DNA from: Euglena gracilis | Lineage: Eukaryota; Euglenida; Euglenophyceae; Euglenales | Reading direction: 5' to 3' | Assembly (NCBI GenBank): GCA_039621445.1 | Contig: CP154954.1 | Coordinates: 30,446,395 to 30,510,394, forward strand | Length of the DNA: 64,000 nt | Shown here: positions 32,918 through 45,000 of the stretch, piece by piece | Position numbering within the stretch: the first letter of the stretch is position 1 | How the letters are laid out: each line of letters begins with the position of its first letter | Position numbers and translations under genes: made by a program | Notes under the pieces: model-generated | Database searches by the model: none | What the model was told of the DNA's origin: nothing | What the model saw: only the letters and a program-made list of their open reading frames with translations

Positions 32918-35900
32918 ATGCAGTGGCGGCTTCCGCGGCTTGCGACCGCTGTTGGGCGACAGCTGCGGTCCCTCACCTCCGCGATGAAGGCAGTCCAGGT
33001 CTGCCCCCCCCCACCGCCCGCCCCAGCCCGCCTATGCGCCTGTGCGGTGTGGTGGCGGAATCTGCACGCCTTGCATCCTGTCCTGTTGCATGTGTCCCTT
33101 TGTTTGGGGGGGGGGGTTCTTCATTCGGCCCTTCGGTATCCTTAGTTGGCATCTCCTGCAGAGATGGGGTTCAGCCAGCACCCTTTTGGCAGCCAGCTCA
33201 AACTTTCCCTTCTTCCACTCGGCCTGCCCTCCCCCCCCCCGATGATTTCAGATGCCCTGGCTATGAATGAATCTCCCCAGGCGTTGTTCCTGGTTTTTTT
33301 TGCCCACAAACACTTTCAATTTCGATTCTGAACACACATTTCGAATTTAGAAGCGCAACAATTTGTATCTTCTGGCATCCGGTTCGATTCATGGGGGTGC
33401 CGGAGGGTCAGCCAGCAGCTTGTTTTCAGCCAGCCAAAATTTCCCGCCTTTGAGCTGGGTGCTTGAAGCGCGAGGAGCGGTACAGCAGGAACCATCCAGG
33501 TGGGTGGGGTTGGGGGCTATTGAGGGCAAGCCCAGGGACTGACACGTAATCTGAATGAACAGGCAGTGCATTATGTAGGCATGTCCCTTGCGCTTTGGCG
33601 CAATGTATTTCCTCACCAAGCCTACACTCTGGCCGTGCAGAGAGGGGCCCCCGACACACCGTAACACATCAGAGGGATTCCCATAAGCTCAGGGGGCTTC
33701 CGATAACCATTGAGCTTAAGTGCAATCGTTTGACATTGCGCTTAAGTGCAAGATAAAACTATTGCGCTTAAGCACAACGTCTTTTCAAATAGAAATTGTA
33801 TTTCAATGTGTTCGTGCTGTGTGAGAACGTGGGGGATTGAGGAGAATGATGGGAATACAGATGTGTCAGCATGCCTTCCCTTCTCCGCCGTTGTTAATGG
33901 ACCCTTTCGATGTGTCAATTCCATTCGCTCATCCCCAAAGTTTTTTGCTTCAAATACTGGGTGAGAAAAGGGGGGTGACGAGCTTCTTTAAAACACGTTT
34001 TTCGATGCCTAAAACGGTTTCCTCGACTGTGATTCCAAGGGTTCATCTGGTCCTGTTCTCTTTAAAAAAAGAAAATTTCCGACTTTCAAAAGTTGGCCAA
34101 AAGAAGGGCCCCTCAGGCATGCTTAACTGCGAAGCAAGTGGGAGGAACCTCCGGCACTGGCAGTTGGGCTCACAATGCCTAGGACAAGAGACGTCTGGAT
34201 ATGAAGAAGTTGGTGGTTGTTTTCACACACCAGGGGTTGCTTCCTGTCCCAGGCAAGGTTTCCCTTCACCTTTGCTCTGTCCGCTCTGGTAATGAGATGC
34301 TTCCAGGACTCTCCACCCCGCAGTGATAGAAATGAGGAATTAAAAATTGGCAACTGTTGCGCCGAAGCGCAATGGGCAGGCTTATTAACAGCTTGAAAAT
34401 TATCTTACAACGGAGGGAGAGAACGGCTTTGGTAGAGGATGAACACCAGAGGGGATAGAACACAAAAATGTAGAGCAGGGGGACGAAAGCCTACCCTCGG
34501 TCACGTTGTCTTAAAATGGTCAACATTGCGCTTCGGCGCAACACCCACGCTGCTTTTACAGTTTTAAAATTGTATTTCTATTGCGCTTTGACGCAATGTA
34601 ACTCTTAAAATTCCATTCTACATAAGCGATATGATAATTATCTTATAATGATAATTAATAAGATTAATTTTCAAGCAGTATATTGCGCTTTGGCGCAACA
34701 CCCCGCTAACATAAAATTATAAAAATTGTGGTTTCTCTTGCGCTTTGGCGCAATGTAACTCTTAAATTTCCATTCTTCATAAGCCTGCCCATTGCGCTGT
34801 GACGCAATGGAAACAAATGTTGACACATATGTTACATCATTGCGCAAGTACGGCAATGGTCACCCACATGTTGAATTACAAAAAAGGTAAAAAGTTTACG
34901 CTCAAGCACAATGTGTTTTATTTTTTGTAATGAAAAAAAATCGTTGCGCCAAGGTGCAACTGTGCAATGGAGTCCCCTCGTTTCATCACCCGGCGCTTTG
35001 TATTCATGCACACTGGGCCCGGGAGCGCTGTGCCTTCAGACCATAGAGTTCCAAGTCGTTGGTTTCGTCCCCAGGCCCTTGGAGACACTAATGCGGGCTG
35101 TCTCGAGTCTCAGGCCCCGGTGTTCGAAAACAGAAAAATTCTTTGGCATTGCGCGTTGGCGCAAATTTACAGACATTTTCAAAGCTTAGTGCAAGTTAGG
35201 CCGCCTAAGCCCCGGAGGGAGGTCGTTAAGTGGAGCCGTGGGCAGGTGGTTTCCAACCTGAAAAGAAGTGGGTGGTGGGGGTTCTTGTCCCCAGCCCCCC
35301 CCCCCCCCGGAGGACACTGAGTGAACCCGTGTGGCACTGCCCCCCGCACAGGAACGTGTCTGGGGCTGGCCCAGCGTTGCCCGCCCCTCCGCAGATCCGA
35401 TCGCCCTCGGAGGGGCAGCCCCGGCCCGCCGACCTCTTCGTCCAGGACGGCATCCCAGTCCCTGCTGTGGACCCGGATGGCGTGCTCATCCGCGTGCACG
35501 CCACCGCCGTCAACCGCGCCGACACAGTCAGAGGCCCCCTCAGATCGCAGTTCTTTTGGAATGTGGAATGGAGGGATGGGTGGCCAGGGCGGCTCATATT
35601 CACCGCGCCGACGATGAGCGACCGTGAGCGATGATGAGCGACCAGGGCTGACCATGACCTCAAAGGTGGGAGATGCCCGGGATATTTTAAACCCAGAACA
35701 CCCCCAGGGGGTTCTCGGCCAAGCCCCCCCCCCCCCTGCGGGATTGGGTTGCGCCAAAAAAATTCTGGCTCAACCCATTGAGCCGGAAATTTTTGAAAAT
35801 GGTCGAAAAATGGTCGGAGAATGAAGCATTGAGGGGTTTGTTCTCTGGCCACCTGAAAAATATTGGCAAAATTCTGTAAATCAAAATGATGAAAACTGGA

Positions 35901-36002
35901 GTTTTGAAGTTTTTTTTGTCAGATGGGCCTGTTTTGTGACCCCCTCCCTGGGGGGAGGGGGTCACAAAAAAAAAAGAAGCCTGGTTCGCTTGGTGTATTC
36001 AA

Positions 36003-36037
<35 letters not shown>

Positions 36038-39000
36038 ACAAGCACATGCGACAGCTCCAAAAACAAGGGGCCACGCAAGTGCACAAAATCGACCACTTGT
36101 CATGGCTAAACAGACGGCTCAATTGCTTCTTTAGGGTAACACAATTTTTTAAACAGGTGCCATTGCTGGAGAAAGTTTGACCTCTGGGATTTGACAAAAC
36201 CTGGCAGTTGGGCATTGACGAACCTCAGCTTTTCAGAGTGAATTTGAAGCTACCCCAGGGAAAAACAGAAAGATGTTTCTGTCGAAGAAGATTCTGCAAG
36301 AATCATTGTTGCGTCGTATTTTGCTTCAATAAATTGTGGTGATTCTGGTGATGTTGTATCATGGGATAATGGAGGAGGGGCACAAGAATTGGCAGCTGAT
36401 GGGGTTAAACAGGTTTTGAATAGTGCTGAGTTTTACCTTGCGAGGTTTTCCACTGTAAAACCGAAAACGTGGCTCGGACACAGGGGCGGAGTATGGGAAA
36501 TTTTTTTCGGTACATTTTGGTGCTCATTTTCGGCTCAAAAACAGTTTTTCCGGGTCCGGGAGGCCAAAGAACATCGTTTCAAAAAATTTTCCCGGCTTTT
36601 TTCGAATTTTTCACCCTTTTGGGGGGACCTCGTGCATGGGTCCCAAAATGGGTCAAAAAAGCACCCGGCGCCGAAGGCGCCGGGAAAAAAATTTGGGTCC
36701 AAAAATTGGTGCCACCAGAACAACGGGAAGAGGTGGTGGGGGGGGGTCGACCCCCCCACCCACCACCCTGGCCGCGAGGCCGTTTCCCGTTCTGCCCTGG
36801 CCAGGGTCCTAGGGGTCCTGGGGTGGTGGACCCAAAACCCATGGGTTTCGGGACAAAAACAGGGGGCCAGGGGGTCGAAAAACACTCATTTTGGGCTCAA
36901 AAACAGTTTTTCCGGGAGGCCAAAAACATCGTTTCGGGCAATTTTTTTTCGATTTTTTTCACGTTTTTTTGACCCAAAATGGCCGAAAATGGCCAATTCA
37001 AAACAGGCCAAAATGGCCAAAAAATGGGCTGTCCAAAATGGCAGTACAAAATGGCCAAGTAAATGGCTGTACAAAATGGCCAAAATTGGCCAAAAAATGG
37101 CCGTAACTCGGGAGGGCGGGGACCCCAAAAACAGCCCAAAATGGCTCCAGAAATGGGCTAAAATTGGCCGAAAAATGGTCATAACTCAGGCTCACGAAGA
37201 GTTGGGGGAAAGCAAACCATGGTTGGACAGGGCATTCCAAGGTCTTCATTTTTGCTCTCCGGACTTTTCCTTTGATTTTGTTTCATAGTCGAGATCTTTT
37301 TGAAAAACAGATTTTTTGGCCAAAAAAGCGGGCCAAAAAAAAACACCCCAAAACGGCCGTTTTGGACCACAGCACCGCGCCAGAACACGGGCCAGGCGTG
37401 TCGGCGGCCAAAATGGCCAACGGGGGGTGATAGAGGGCCTCCAGGGGTACATTTTGTCAGCGGGACATTTCTGGAGATAATGTACGTTTTCTCGAGATAT
37501 TTTCGAAAAAACGATTTTTTGCCCCATTTTTGACCCCGGCGAAATGGCAGAGTCGGAAGAGGGGGGTCAGTACACAGTTTGGACCCCTTTCGCGCGTGAA
37601 TAACTCGGGCCTGGCGGGGAGTTGGGGATCAAACGGTGGTGATTCGGAAACTAGAGATCCAGTCGCTTGAGACTGAAAAAAAATTCCGGGAACGGAGCCG
37701 GGATCATGGTGATAATCCACCGGTTCTCGAGGTGGCCCCGACCCGGGGCGGGGGGGCGGGGGGGGGGCGACCCCCCCTTTTCCCCAGGGGTAAGCTTCGC
37801 TCTTACCCATAAAGGGATAACAGCTCAGCGACCCCGTCATAAACCCCCCTGTGGTCCTCCCCAAGGGGTATTTGTATGTAAAGTGTATTTTTGTTGAAGC
37901 AGAACATCATTTACGCAACGTTTTATTTGGCTAACATTTGCTGTCTTTCATAATTTGACTCACATGCTGTAAATGGGTACCCCCCCCCAATAGAAGCACG
38001 GGGTCGCTACAAGCGCAGGGCCCAAATAAAAGCGCACCCCCCGCCGCCGAAGGCACGAGTGCACCCCCCATTTTGATGGGATTTCTAAAGGAAATCAACA
38101 AAAATCGCGTGGGTAGGGTCCAAATAGAAGCGCACCCCCCGCCGCCAGAGGCGGCGGCTGCTATAAGCGCGCCCGCGCTTCTATTAGGGGGGGGGTTATG
38201 CCCGGGACTCTGAAACACATCGCAAAGTCTCAAAGATTTCGGGGATGCAAGAATTACGGCACCATAGCAGGCGACGGTGCATGAAACATTCCAGAAGGAA
38301 TCTGCAAATGTGCCTCCCAAAACAAAATGGCAAGAGCATTTTTTGTTCGCTTCCACGGTATCCTTCCTTTTGCCACCTGGCTCGCCGATGTGATGTCCTT
38401 CTGGGGATCCGTCTGTGTCGGTTTGGTGTTTGACCCAGACGGGGGGTTTCTTTTTTGTTCACAGGGGGGGGGGGGGGGCGGATTCACTCTGCCAACCCGG
38501 GGACGCTGAGGGCAATGCAGCGGCGGGGCTTGTACCCGCCGCCTCCCGGGGCGTCCGACATCCTCGGTGTGCCTGCTGTCCATCGCCCCACCCATCAAAA
38601 CGCAGTCGACCGAAGGCACTGGTGCATTTGACCACTGGCGAGGGGGTCTACATATGCACGCGTGTGCACGTGTGTGTAAAGTATGCACATATATGTATAC
38701 TTATACAAATGCATGTTTTTGTGCACACCTTTTCTTTTAAGTTTCTCTCCGGACTGTCTCGCTTGCAATGGGCCGCTTAGTAAATAAAAACCGTCTTGTG
38801 CGCTCCGTAAAATTTCGATTTCCTCCATTCGGGGGGTGGTTGGGCGGAATGTTTTCCATCTGCAGTCATCTTCACGACGCATTTTTGACCACGTGGCCAT
38901 TGGCGGTCCTGCCCCCCCCCCCTCCACAGGGCTGGAGGCTGCCGGCATCGTGGAGAAAACCGGGGCCAACGTCACCCAGTTCCGCCCGGGGGACCGGGTC

Positions 39001-42000
39001 ATGGCGCTGCTGAGCGGCGGGGGGTACGCCCAGTACTGCGTGGCGGACGTGGGGTGCTGCATCCCCATCCCGGACGGTGTCTCCTGGACCGATGCGGCTG
39101 CCATCCCAGAAGTGTGAGCATTTATTTATGTGTGGGGGTGAACGTGTGCCTATGTGTGTGTGTGTGTGTGTGTGTGCTTGTGTGTGCGTGTGTGCTGTGT
39201 GTTGTGTGTTGTGTGTGTTGTTCGTGTGTGCGTGCGCGCGCGTGTGTGTGGTGTGTGTGTGTGTGTGTGGTGTGGTGTGTGTGTGTATGTGTTTGGGTAT
39301 GTGTCTGTCTGAGTGTGTGTGTGTGTGTGCGTGTGTGTGTGTGTGTGTGTCTGTGTGTGTGCGTGCGTGCGCGCGCACATGTGCGTGGTGTTTGCAGTCG
39401 GTGGTGCGTGTGCGGCAACTGCTGTGTATGCCAGATGTTTTGAACCACTTTATTTTTGTGGCCATTGTCATGCACGCAGTTGTGCCTGTTTGTGTGTGCA
39501 TGCCAGGGCATGCACACACAAACAGGCATCGCTGGCGTCGCTTAAGCTGTAGTGGACCTGATCCCGGGGGGGGGGGTGTCCAGCAGCCTTTTTCCGGCTA
39601 GCAGCATTTTCCAGCATCGCATCCCTCCATTGACGAGGTTTCGAGTAACGGAATTTTTTTCTTTGGAGTTGCAAATTGGCCAATGGGCAAAAATATGGGC
39701 TCGGGCAAAGTTTGGGTGAAAATCGGTTGCATAATTTATTTTATATTATTACTTTATATTTTTGTATTATTTGCAGTTTTGGGGGCACCCTTTTTTGGAT
39801 ACCCCGTTTGATCCAGGTCAGGACCAGTTCCACCTGAGGGACTCCCGGAGGGGGCCTTATTCAAGCCAGCCCGGATTATCCAGCCTCTGAACTGCCCCCC
39901 CCCCCCGGGGGATCCCAAGCGACGCTTTGGTGGACGCAAACTGGTGCACAGGAACGTACCCCCCCATTTAAACTGACCCCCCCTTCCAAACCGACCCATT
40001 GCAGAATTTCAACCAAAAAAAGAAGGAAACCGACCATGGCAAGTTGGCTGACAAACATGCACAACATAATGGAAGCCGCCAACAGAAGGAGCGTCCAGGC
40101 TCATCGAATAACCCCCCCCCCCCAATAAGTGCGCAGTGCCCTACTGTCACATCTCAGGTCGGAAAGCACACACAATATTCAGAACTGTCTTTCTCCAACC
40201 AAATATCTCTATCGTCCAAGCCCAAATTTGATACATAATCATTTGACTCATAGCTTGAAATCACAAAACAGCGGGAAAATTAAAAAAGAGGGGTGGAATG
40301 TAAGTATTTTCGGCTTTGCCCTAAAAAGTGCGCACTGCCCTAATAAGTGCGCACCCCTTGGGGTCTGAAACGATGTCCTTAAAATGCGCGCACCCGTGCA
40401 CTTATTTGGGGGGGGGGGCAGTTATTTTTGCATGAAATATGAGCGGATGGAGCTCTGTTTGGTTGGCGGCACAGGTGACAGTGGAATGGACGCCGCACTG
40501 GAAGCCCGAACTTCCTCATCAAACTTTTTACCAATTTTGTCCAAAGGGTTATGAACAAAGGAAGGCAAGGTGAAGGGCTTAATGCCATCAGCGGGTGAGG
40601 TGTGGGTGTATCCAAACTGAGTGAGCTTTTGGTGGCGGGTTGGTTGAATCATAAGCAAAAGAGGACAGGACGGTGGAAAGTGTATCAGACATTGGCTGTG
40701 ACAGGAGAAACATGAAGTCACCCTCTGAAACCAACCCCCCCTCCACTGACCTCCTCCAAGATTTCCGCCAACCCAAAAGTCCTAAACCGATGGTCGGTTT
40801 AAATGGGGGGGGTATGCATCCTTTTACCTGTGAATGTGCCTTGCAGCAGACACTCAAAAGTTCAATGAGCGTTGTTTAATGAAGAAGACGAAGTAGTAAG
40901 TGCCAGTTGACTCTCCAAAGCATGACCTGGGGTACATTCCTGGCAGCTGTCGTTGGAAACTTTGTTTGGAATTATGGGTTGGAATTGTGCTGCCCAGGGC
41001 AAATTTTGGGTGAAAGCAATCGGCTTTTTGCATAATTAGCAGTTTTTGCCCCTCCTCCCCCGTTTGAGCACTTGGCCCCCATCCGCAAGGATTTTTCCCC
41101 GCGCTGAAGGTTTTTTTTGGCTTTCCTTCGACCCTTTTGGCCTTTTTGGGAGGACTTTTTTTTTCAATGCTGCTCACAAATCAAAAGGGCACACAACCTT
41201 CCTCGAAGAAGGCTAACCCATGAAAAAGGGGGAAGGGGTGGGGTTGAGTATCGGGTGCTGGCCGATAAGCAGCGAGTTCGGTGTCGCAGCATCAGCTGGT
41301 GGTTCGGTCATTGTTTTGCGGAAAGCCCGTGCCACGCTGTCTCGCAGGTGTTCCTCACCGCATACCAGTGCCTCTTTCAAAACGCCAAGCTGCAGCCCGG
41401 TACGCTCGTACCCTTCGTTCTCAAACCTTCATATTTCATAAGTTAACCCCCCAAATAACACCCCCCCCCCCGGTGTGTTATTTGGGCACCCGAGCTGGGG
41501 CCCCGGGGGGGGGGGGGGGTATTTGGGGGGTGCTATTTTTACATGGAAAACCAAACTAAAACAGGGGGGGGGTGTTATTTAGGCGCTCTAAATCGGCCCC
41601 CCGAGGGGGGGGGATGTTATTTGGGGGGTTTAAATACCCGCCCCTGGGAAACTGTCATGCACGAGAACCTGTCAGGGTCCTGCCGGGAAACTGTCAGGGT
41701 TCCTGGTACCGGCCAACCTTCTCAGGGTCATTTTCATTGACTTTCCCTTGAAATTCCCAACCCGTGAAACTGTCAGGGTCCTTGGCACTGGCCAACCTGT
41801 CAGCATAGGAAGTTGACAGGGTCCCTTATACCGGCCAACCTGTCAGGTAACAGTTTCCCGGGGGGGGGGGTAGGTGCAAAATGAAATTTTTTCACTGTGG
41901 AATCCTTTTTTTGTGATGGAGAAGAGGACGGCATTGCAGGAAGTGTTCAGGGGGGCAAGTGCGTTTCGCATTTTTGTGCATTTTTTTGATTTTTACTACA

Positions 42001-45000
42001 TTTTGTTTGATTTTTTGGCACATTTTCTCCCGCTTTTCCCAATTTTTTTTGCATTTTTGACCATTTCTTTGCAATTTTTTTTTATAAACTGGCATTTTCC
42101 TCATAATTTCATACAATATTTGTAAATGCCTCATTTTTGGGGTATTTTCGATTTTTGCGCCTTTTCTCTCACTTTTGAGCATTTTTTGTGCATTTTTTTC
42201 GCATTTTCGCGCATTTTTTTCCCGCATTTTTGCACATTTTTTTTCGAGTCCGGGCTGCCGCATCCCCCCCCTTTGAACCATCTTTCCAGTGTAGAAAAGA
42301 TCAACTCATTGTTGTTACCCTAAAGCTGATGAGGAAACCTAAATCAGGAAGTTTCTTTCCTTTGGATAAGAGGAATTCATTGTTATTAAGCTAAAGTCTT
42401 TTCACAGTGCATTTACGGCAGTGTTATTCAATAGTGTGGGTCCCCAAGGAGGGTTTTTGTTGATGTGGAGTGTAAACCCCCAACCAAACAATAATCCTTC
42501 CCATACTGCAAAAAAAAACAGAAATCATTTTGTGTGTCCAGTGGTTGTAAATGCATTTGCCAGAGATTTTACACAGCCAATCAAGGTGATGTAGTGTTTT
42601 TTTTCTTCTTCAAAAAACAAAATTTAAGAATTGTCCCGGGATTTCAAGAATTGTGAAAGTGACATGCCAACCCGTCAGTGTAAATGAGGGGGGTTTAGGA
42701 TAAACCCCCCTCCCCAAATGGCCTGGCGGGAGTCATCTTTTTTTGCCTGTCCCCCGCCAAGTTATTCGGCCACCACAGGAGCAAGGCTATTTGGGGGGGG
42801 GGGGTCAGGCATTCCACAACCTCATAATTGTGCCGTATTTTTCTCGCATCTGAACATTCTTTTCACTTTACAGTTGTATTTGGCCTTCTAAGAGTGAATC
42901 GCGTTTTTGAGAGAAAAAAAATTCTAGAATGGGGAGCTGTGGGTGTTCTGTGAGTGTGTCTCAATGCAATTTTGCCCTCATTTTTGCCCAACTTTTTGAA
43001 TTTTCTGGATAATCCCGCTGGGCACCATTTTTCAGGGCAGAAGGTGTCATTTTCCTCGATTCTGCTCGTGATCTTCTTTTCAGCACTTCGTGTAGGGTGT
43101 GTATTTTGTTGACAAATCAAAGCCCCCAGGAGATGTGGAGGTGTGGGGGAAAGAGGTTGTATTGGGGGGAGGGGGTGCACTTCAAATTGATTCCCCAGTG
43201 TCACGTTTCATTTCACACTACAAGCCACCCCACCATGACACATGTCATTGTTTCTTCTTGTACCACAAACGCCGCCCCCCCCCCCCCCCTCTGCGGTGCC
43301 CAGCCGGAGTCTCCCCCACAGGGCAGAGCGTGTTGATCCACGCGGGGGCCAGCTCGGTCGGCATCGCCGCCATCCAGCTGAGCCGCGCGGCCACTGCCCA
43401 GCACGTCATCACCACGTCCTCCGCCAGCAAAGTGGAGGTGTCCGCCAGGCCAGCCACTTTTCCATTTTAGGGCCTACCCCACCCCCGGGAGGGGGGGGGC
43501 TTTTGGCCAGTCAGTCACTTTGCATTTCACTTTGCAAAAACAAGTCAGTCACTCCCTTGGGGGGGGGGGGGATGGGACAGCAATGGTATGCCAGTGGTGC
43601 ATCTCACCTCACAGACACCCCCTCTCAGCCGAAGGCGCCGGAATTTTTTTGGAATTCTTTGAGACTTTTGGGCAATAGTGCCTTGCCAACATAAGCGCAG
43701 TCAAGAGTGGCCGATCCCCCCCCGGGGGGGGGTAAAGTGACTGACTGGTTGTTGTTGTTTTTTTTTGGAAAAAGTGACTGACTGATTTTTTCAGAGTGGA
43801 AAGTGGCCCCCCTCCCTGGCCCCCGGGGGTCGCTAAGCAGTGGTATGACCATTGGTACGGTCAGTCTCCAACTCCCCCTCACCTCCTGTAGCCTACCGGG
43901 TCCATGAGCCCCCCCCCCCTGGGGGGTAAAAACTTTGTGACCAATTGCCGAACTCGTTTCACAATTTGTCAAAGATTTTGGCATAGTTGTTTGTGATTAT
44001 GTTTAGTTAAATAACATGTCTTCCACCCATCGCTAAATTAAAATCCCTTTTCCATTTATGGGCAGTTTTCGATGTCATTTCGAATTGCTTGTTTTTCTGT
44101 GATGAATTTTGTTGACGACTGTGGTCGTTGTTGTTTTTTGCAAACGACGGTGGTTAGGCGTGGGATAAAAATTCGCAAAGTAGAAAGTTTACATTCCGTC
44201 AAGAATTGCAAACTCTTGGAGCAATGAGGAATAATGGGCGGAAAACCCACAAAACATTGTTGGGAAAATGAAAGGTCTTCCGTGTCTGGCCTGCCTGGTG
44301 GACTCAAAACTGCAACCCAAAAACATTATTTCCACAGAGAAGAGACCTTGACCATGGATTCACTCAACTGTGTGGCCCACCGCCCCAGGGGGTGAGTGGG
44401 TTTTTAAGGGTGGGTGGGTGGGTTGGGGCCTCCCGACCCCCCCCCCCCAGGGGGTGTGCCATGGGTCAGGTTTTTGCATTGCCGAAGGCCGGGCTGGATT
44501 TTTTTCTGCGTTTTCGGCCGGTTTTGGTTGGATTTTGGGTGTGTGTGTGTGGGTGGGTGGTAGACCCCCACAAGGGGGGGGTAGCAGGGGGGTGTTGCTT
44601 TTCGAAAAAAAGTGCGTGGGTTCATGGGTGGGTTTGGACCCGGGGAAAAGTCCCCCCCCCCTCTGGAGTCACAAACTGAATCTATGATCTTGACCCCCCC
44701 ATTGGTATGTAATTTTTCATAATGCTTTACGTGCGAATTGCCCCGAAATGGTGAATTGTGGGGAGATGTGATGTTCTTCTGTGTTTGTCATTTGAAAATG
44801 TCTGCCTAAAAGTATATTGGCATTTTGGTGGGGCAGGGGTTGTTTGACTTAAATTTATCAAAGCGATATTCCTCGCCTTCAAATTGTACTGTTTTGCCCT
44901 CTCTCGATGCCCTGGTGGTGAGAGTTGTTCGATTTCGTCTCGTTGCAGGTTTGCAAGAAGTATGGTGCAACCACCGCTCTTTCCCATCACGGCTGCCTGT

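Noticed and set aside
36389-37288. 299-codon + frame
   Set aside because: It crosses internally repeated GGCCAAAATGG sequence; the Lys/Trp/Phe pattern comes from the repeat.
39054-39601. Cys/Val-rich and His/Thr-rich frames
   Set aside because: Translations of the GT microsatellite.
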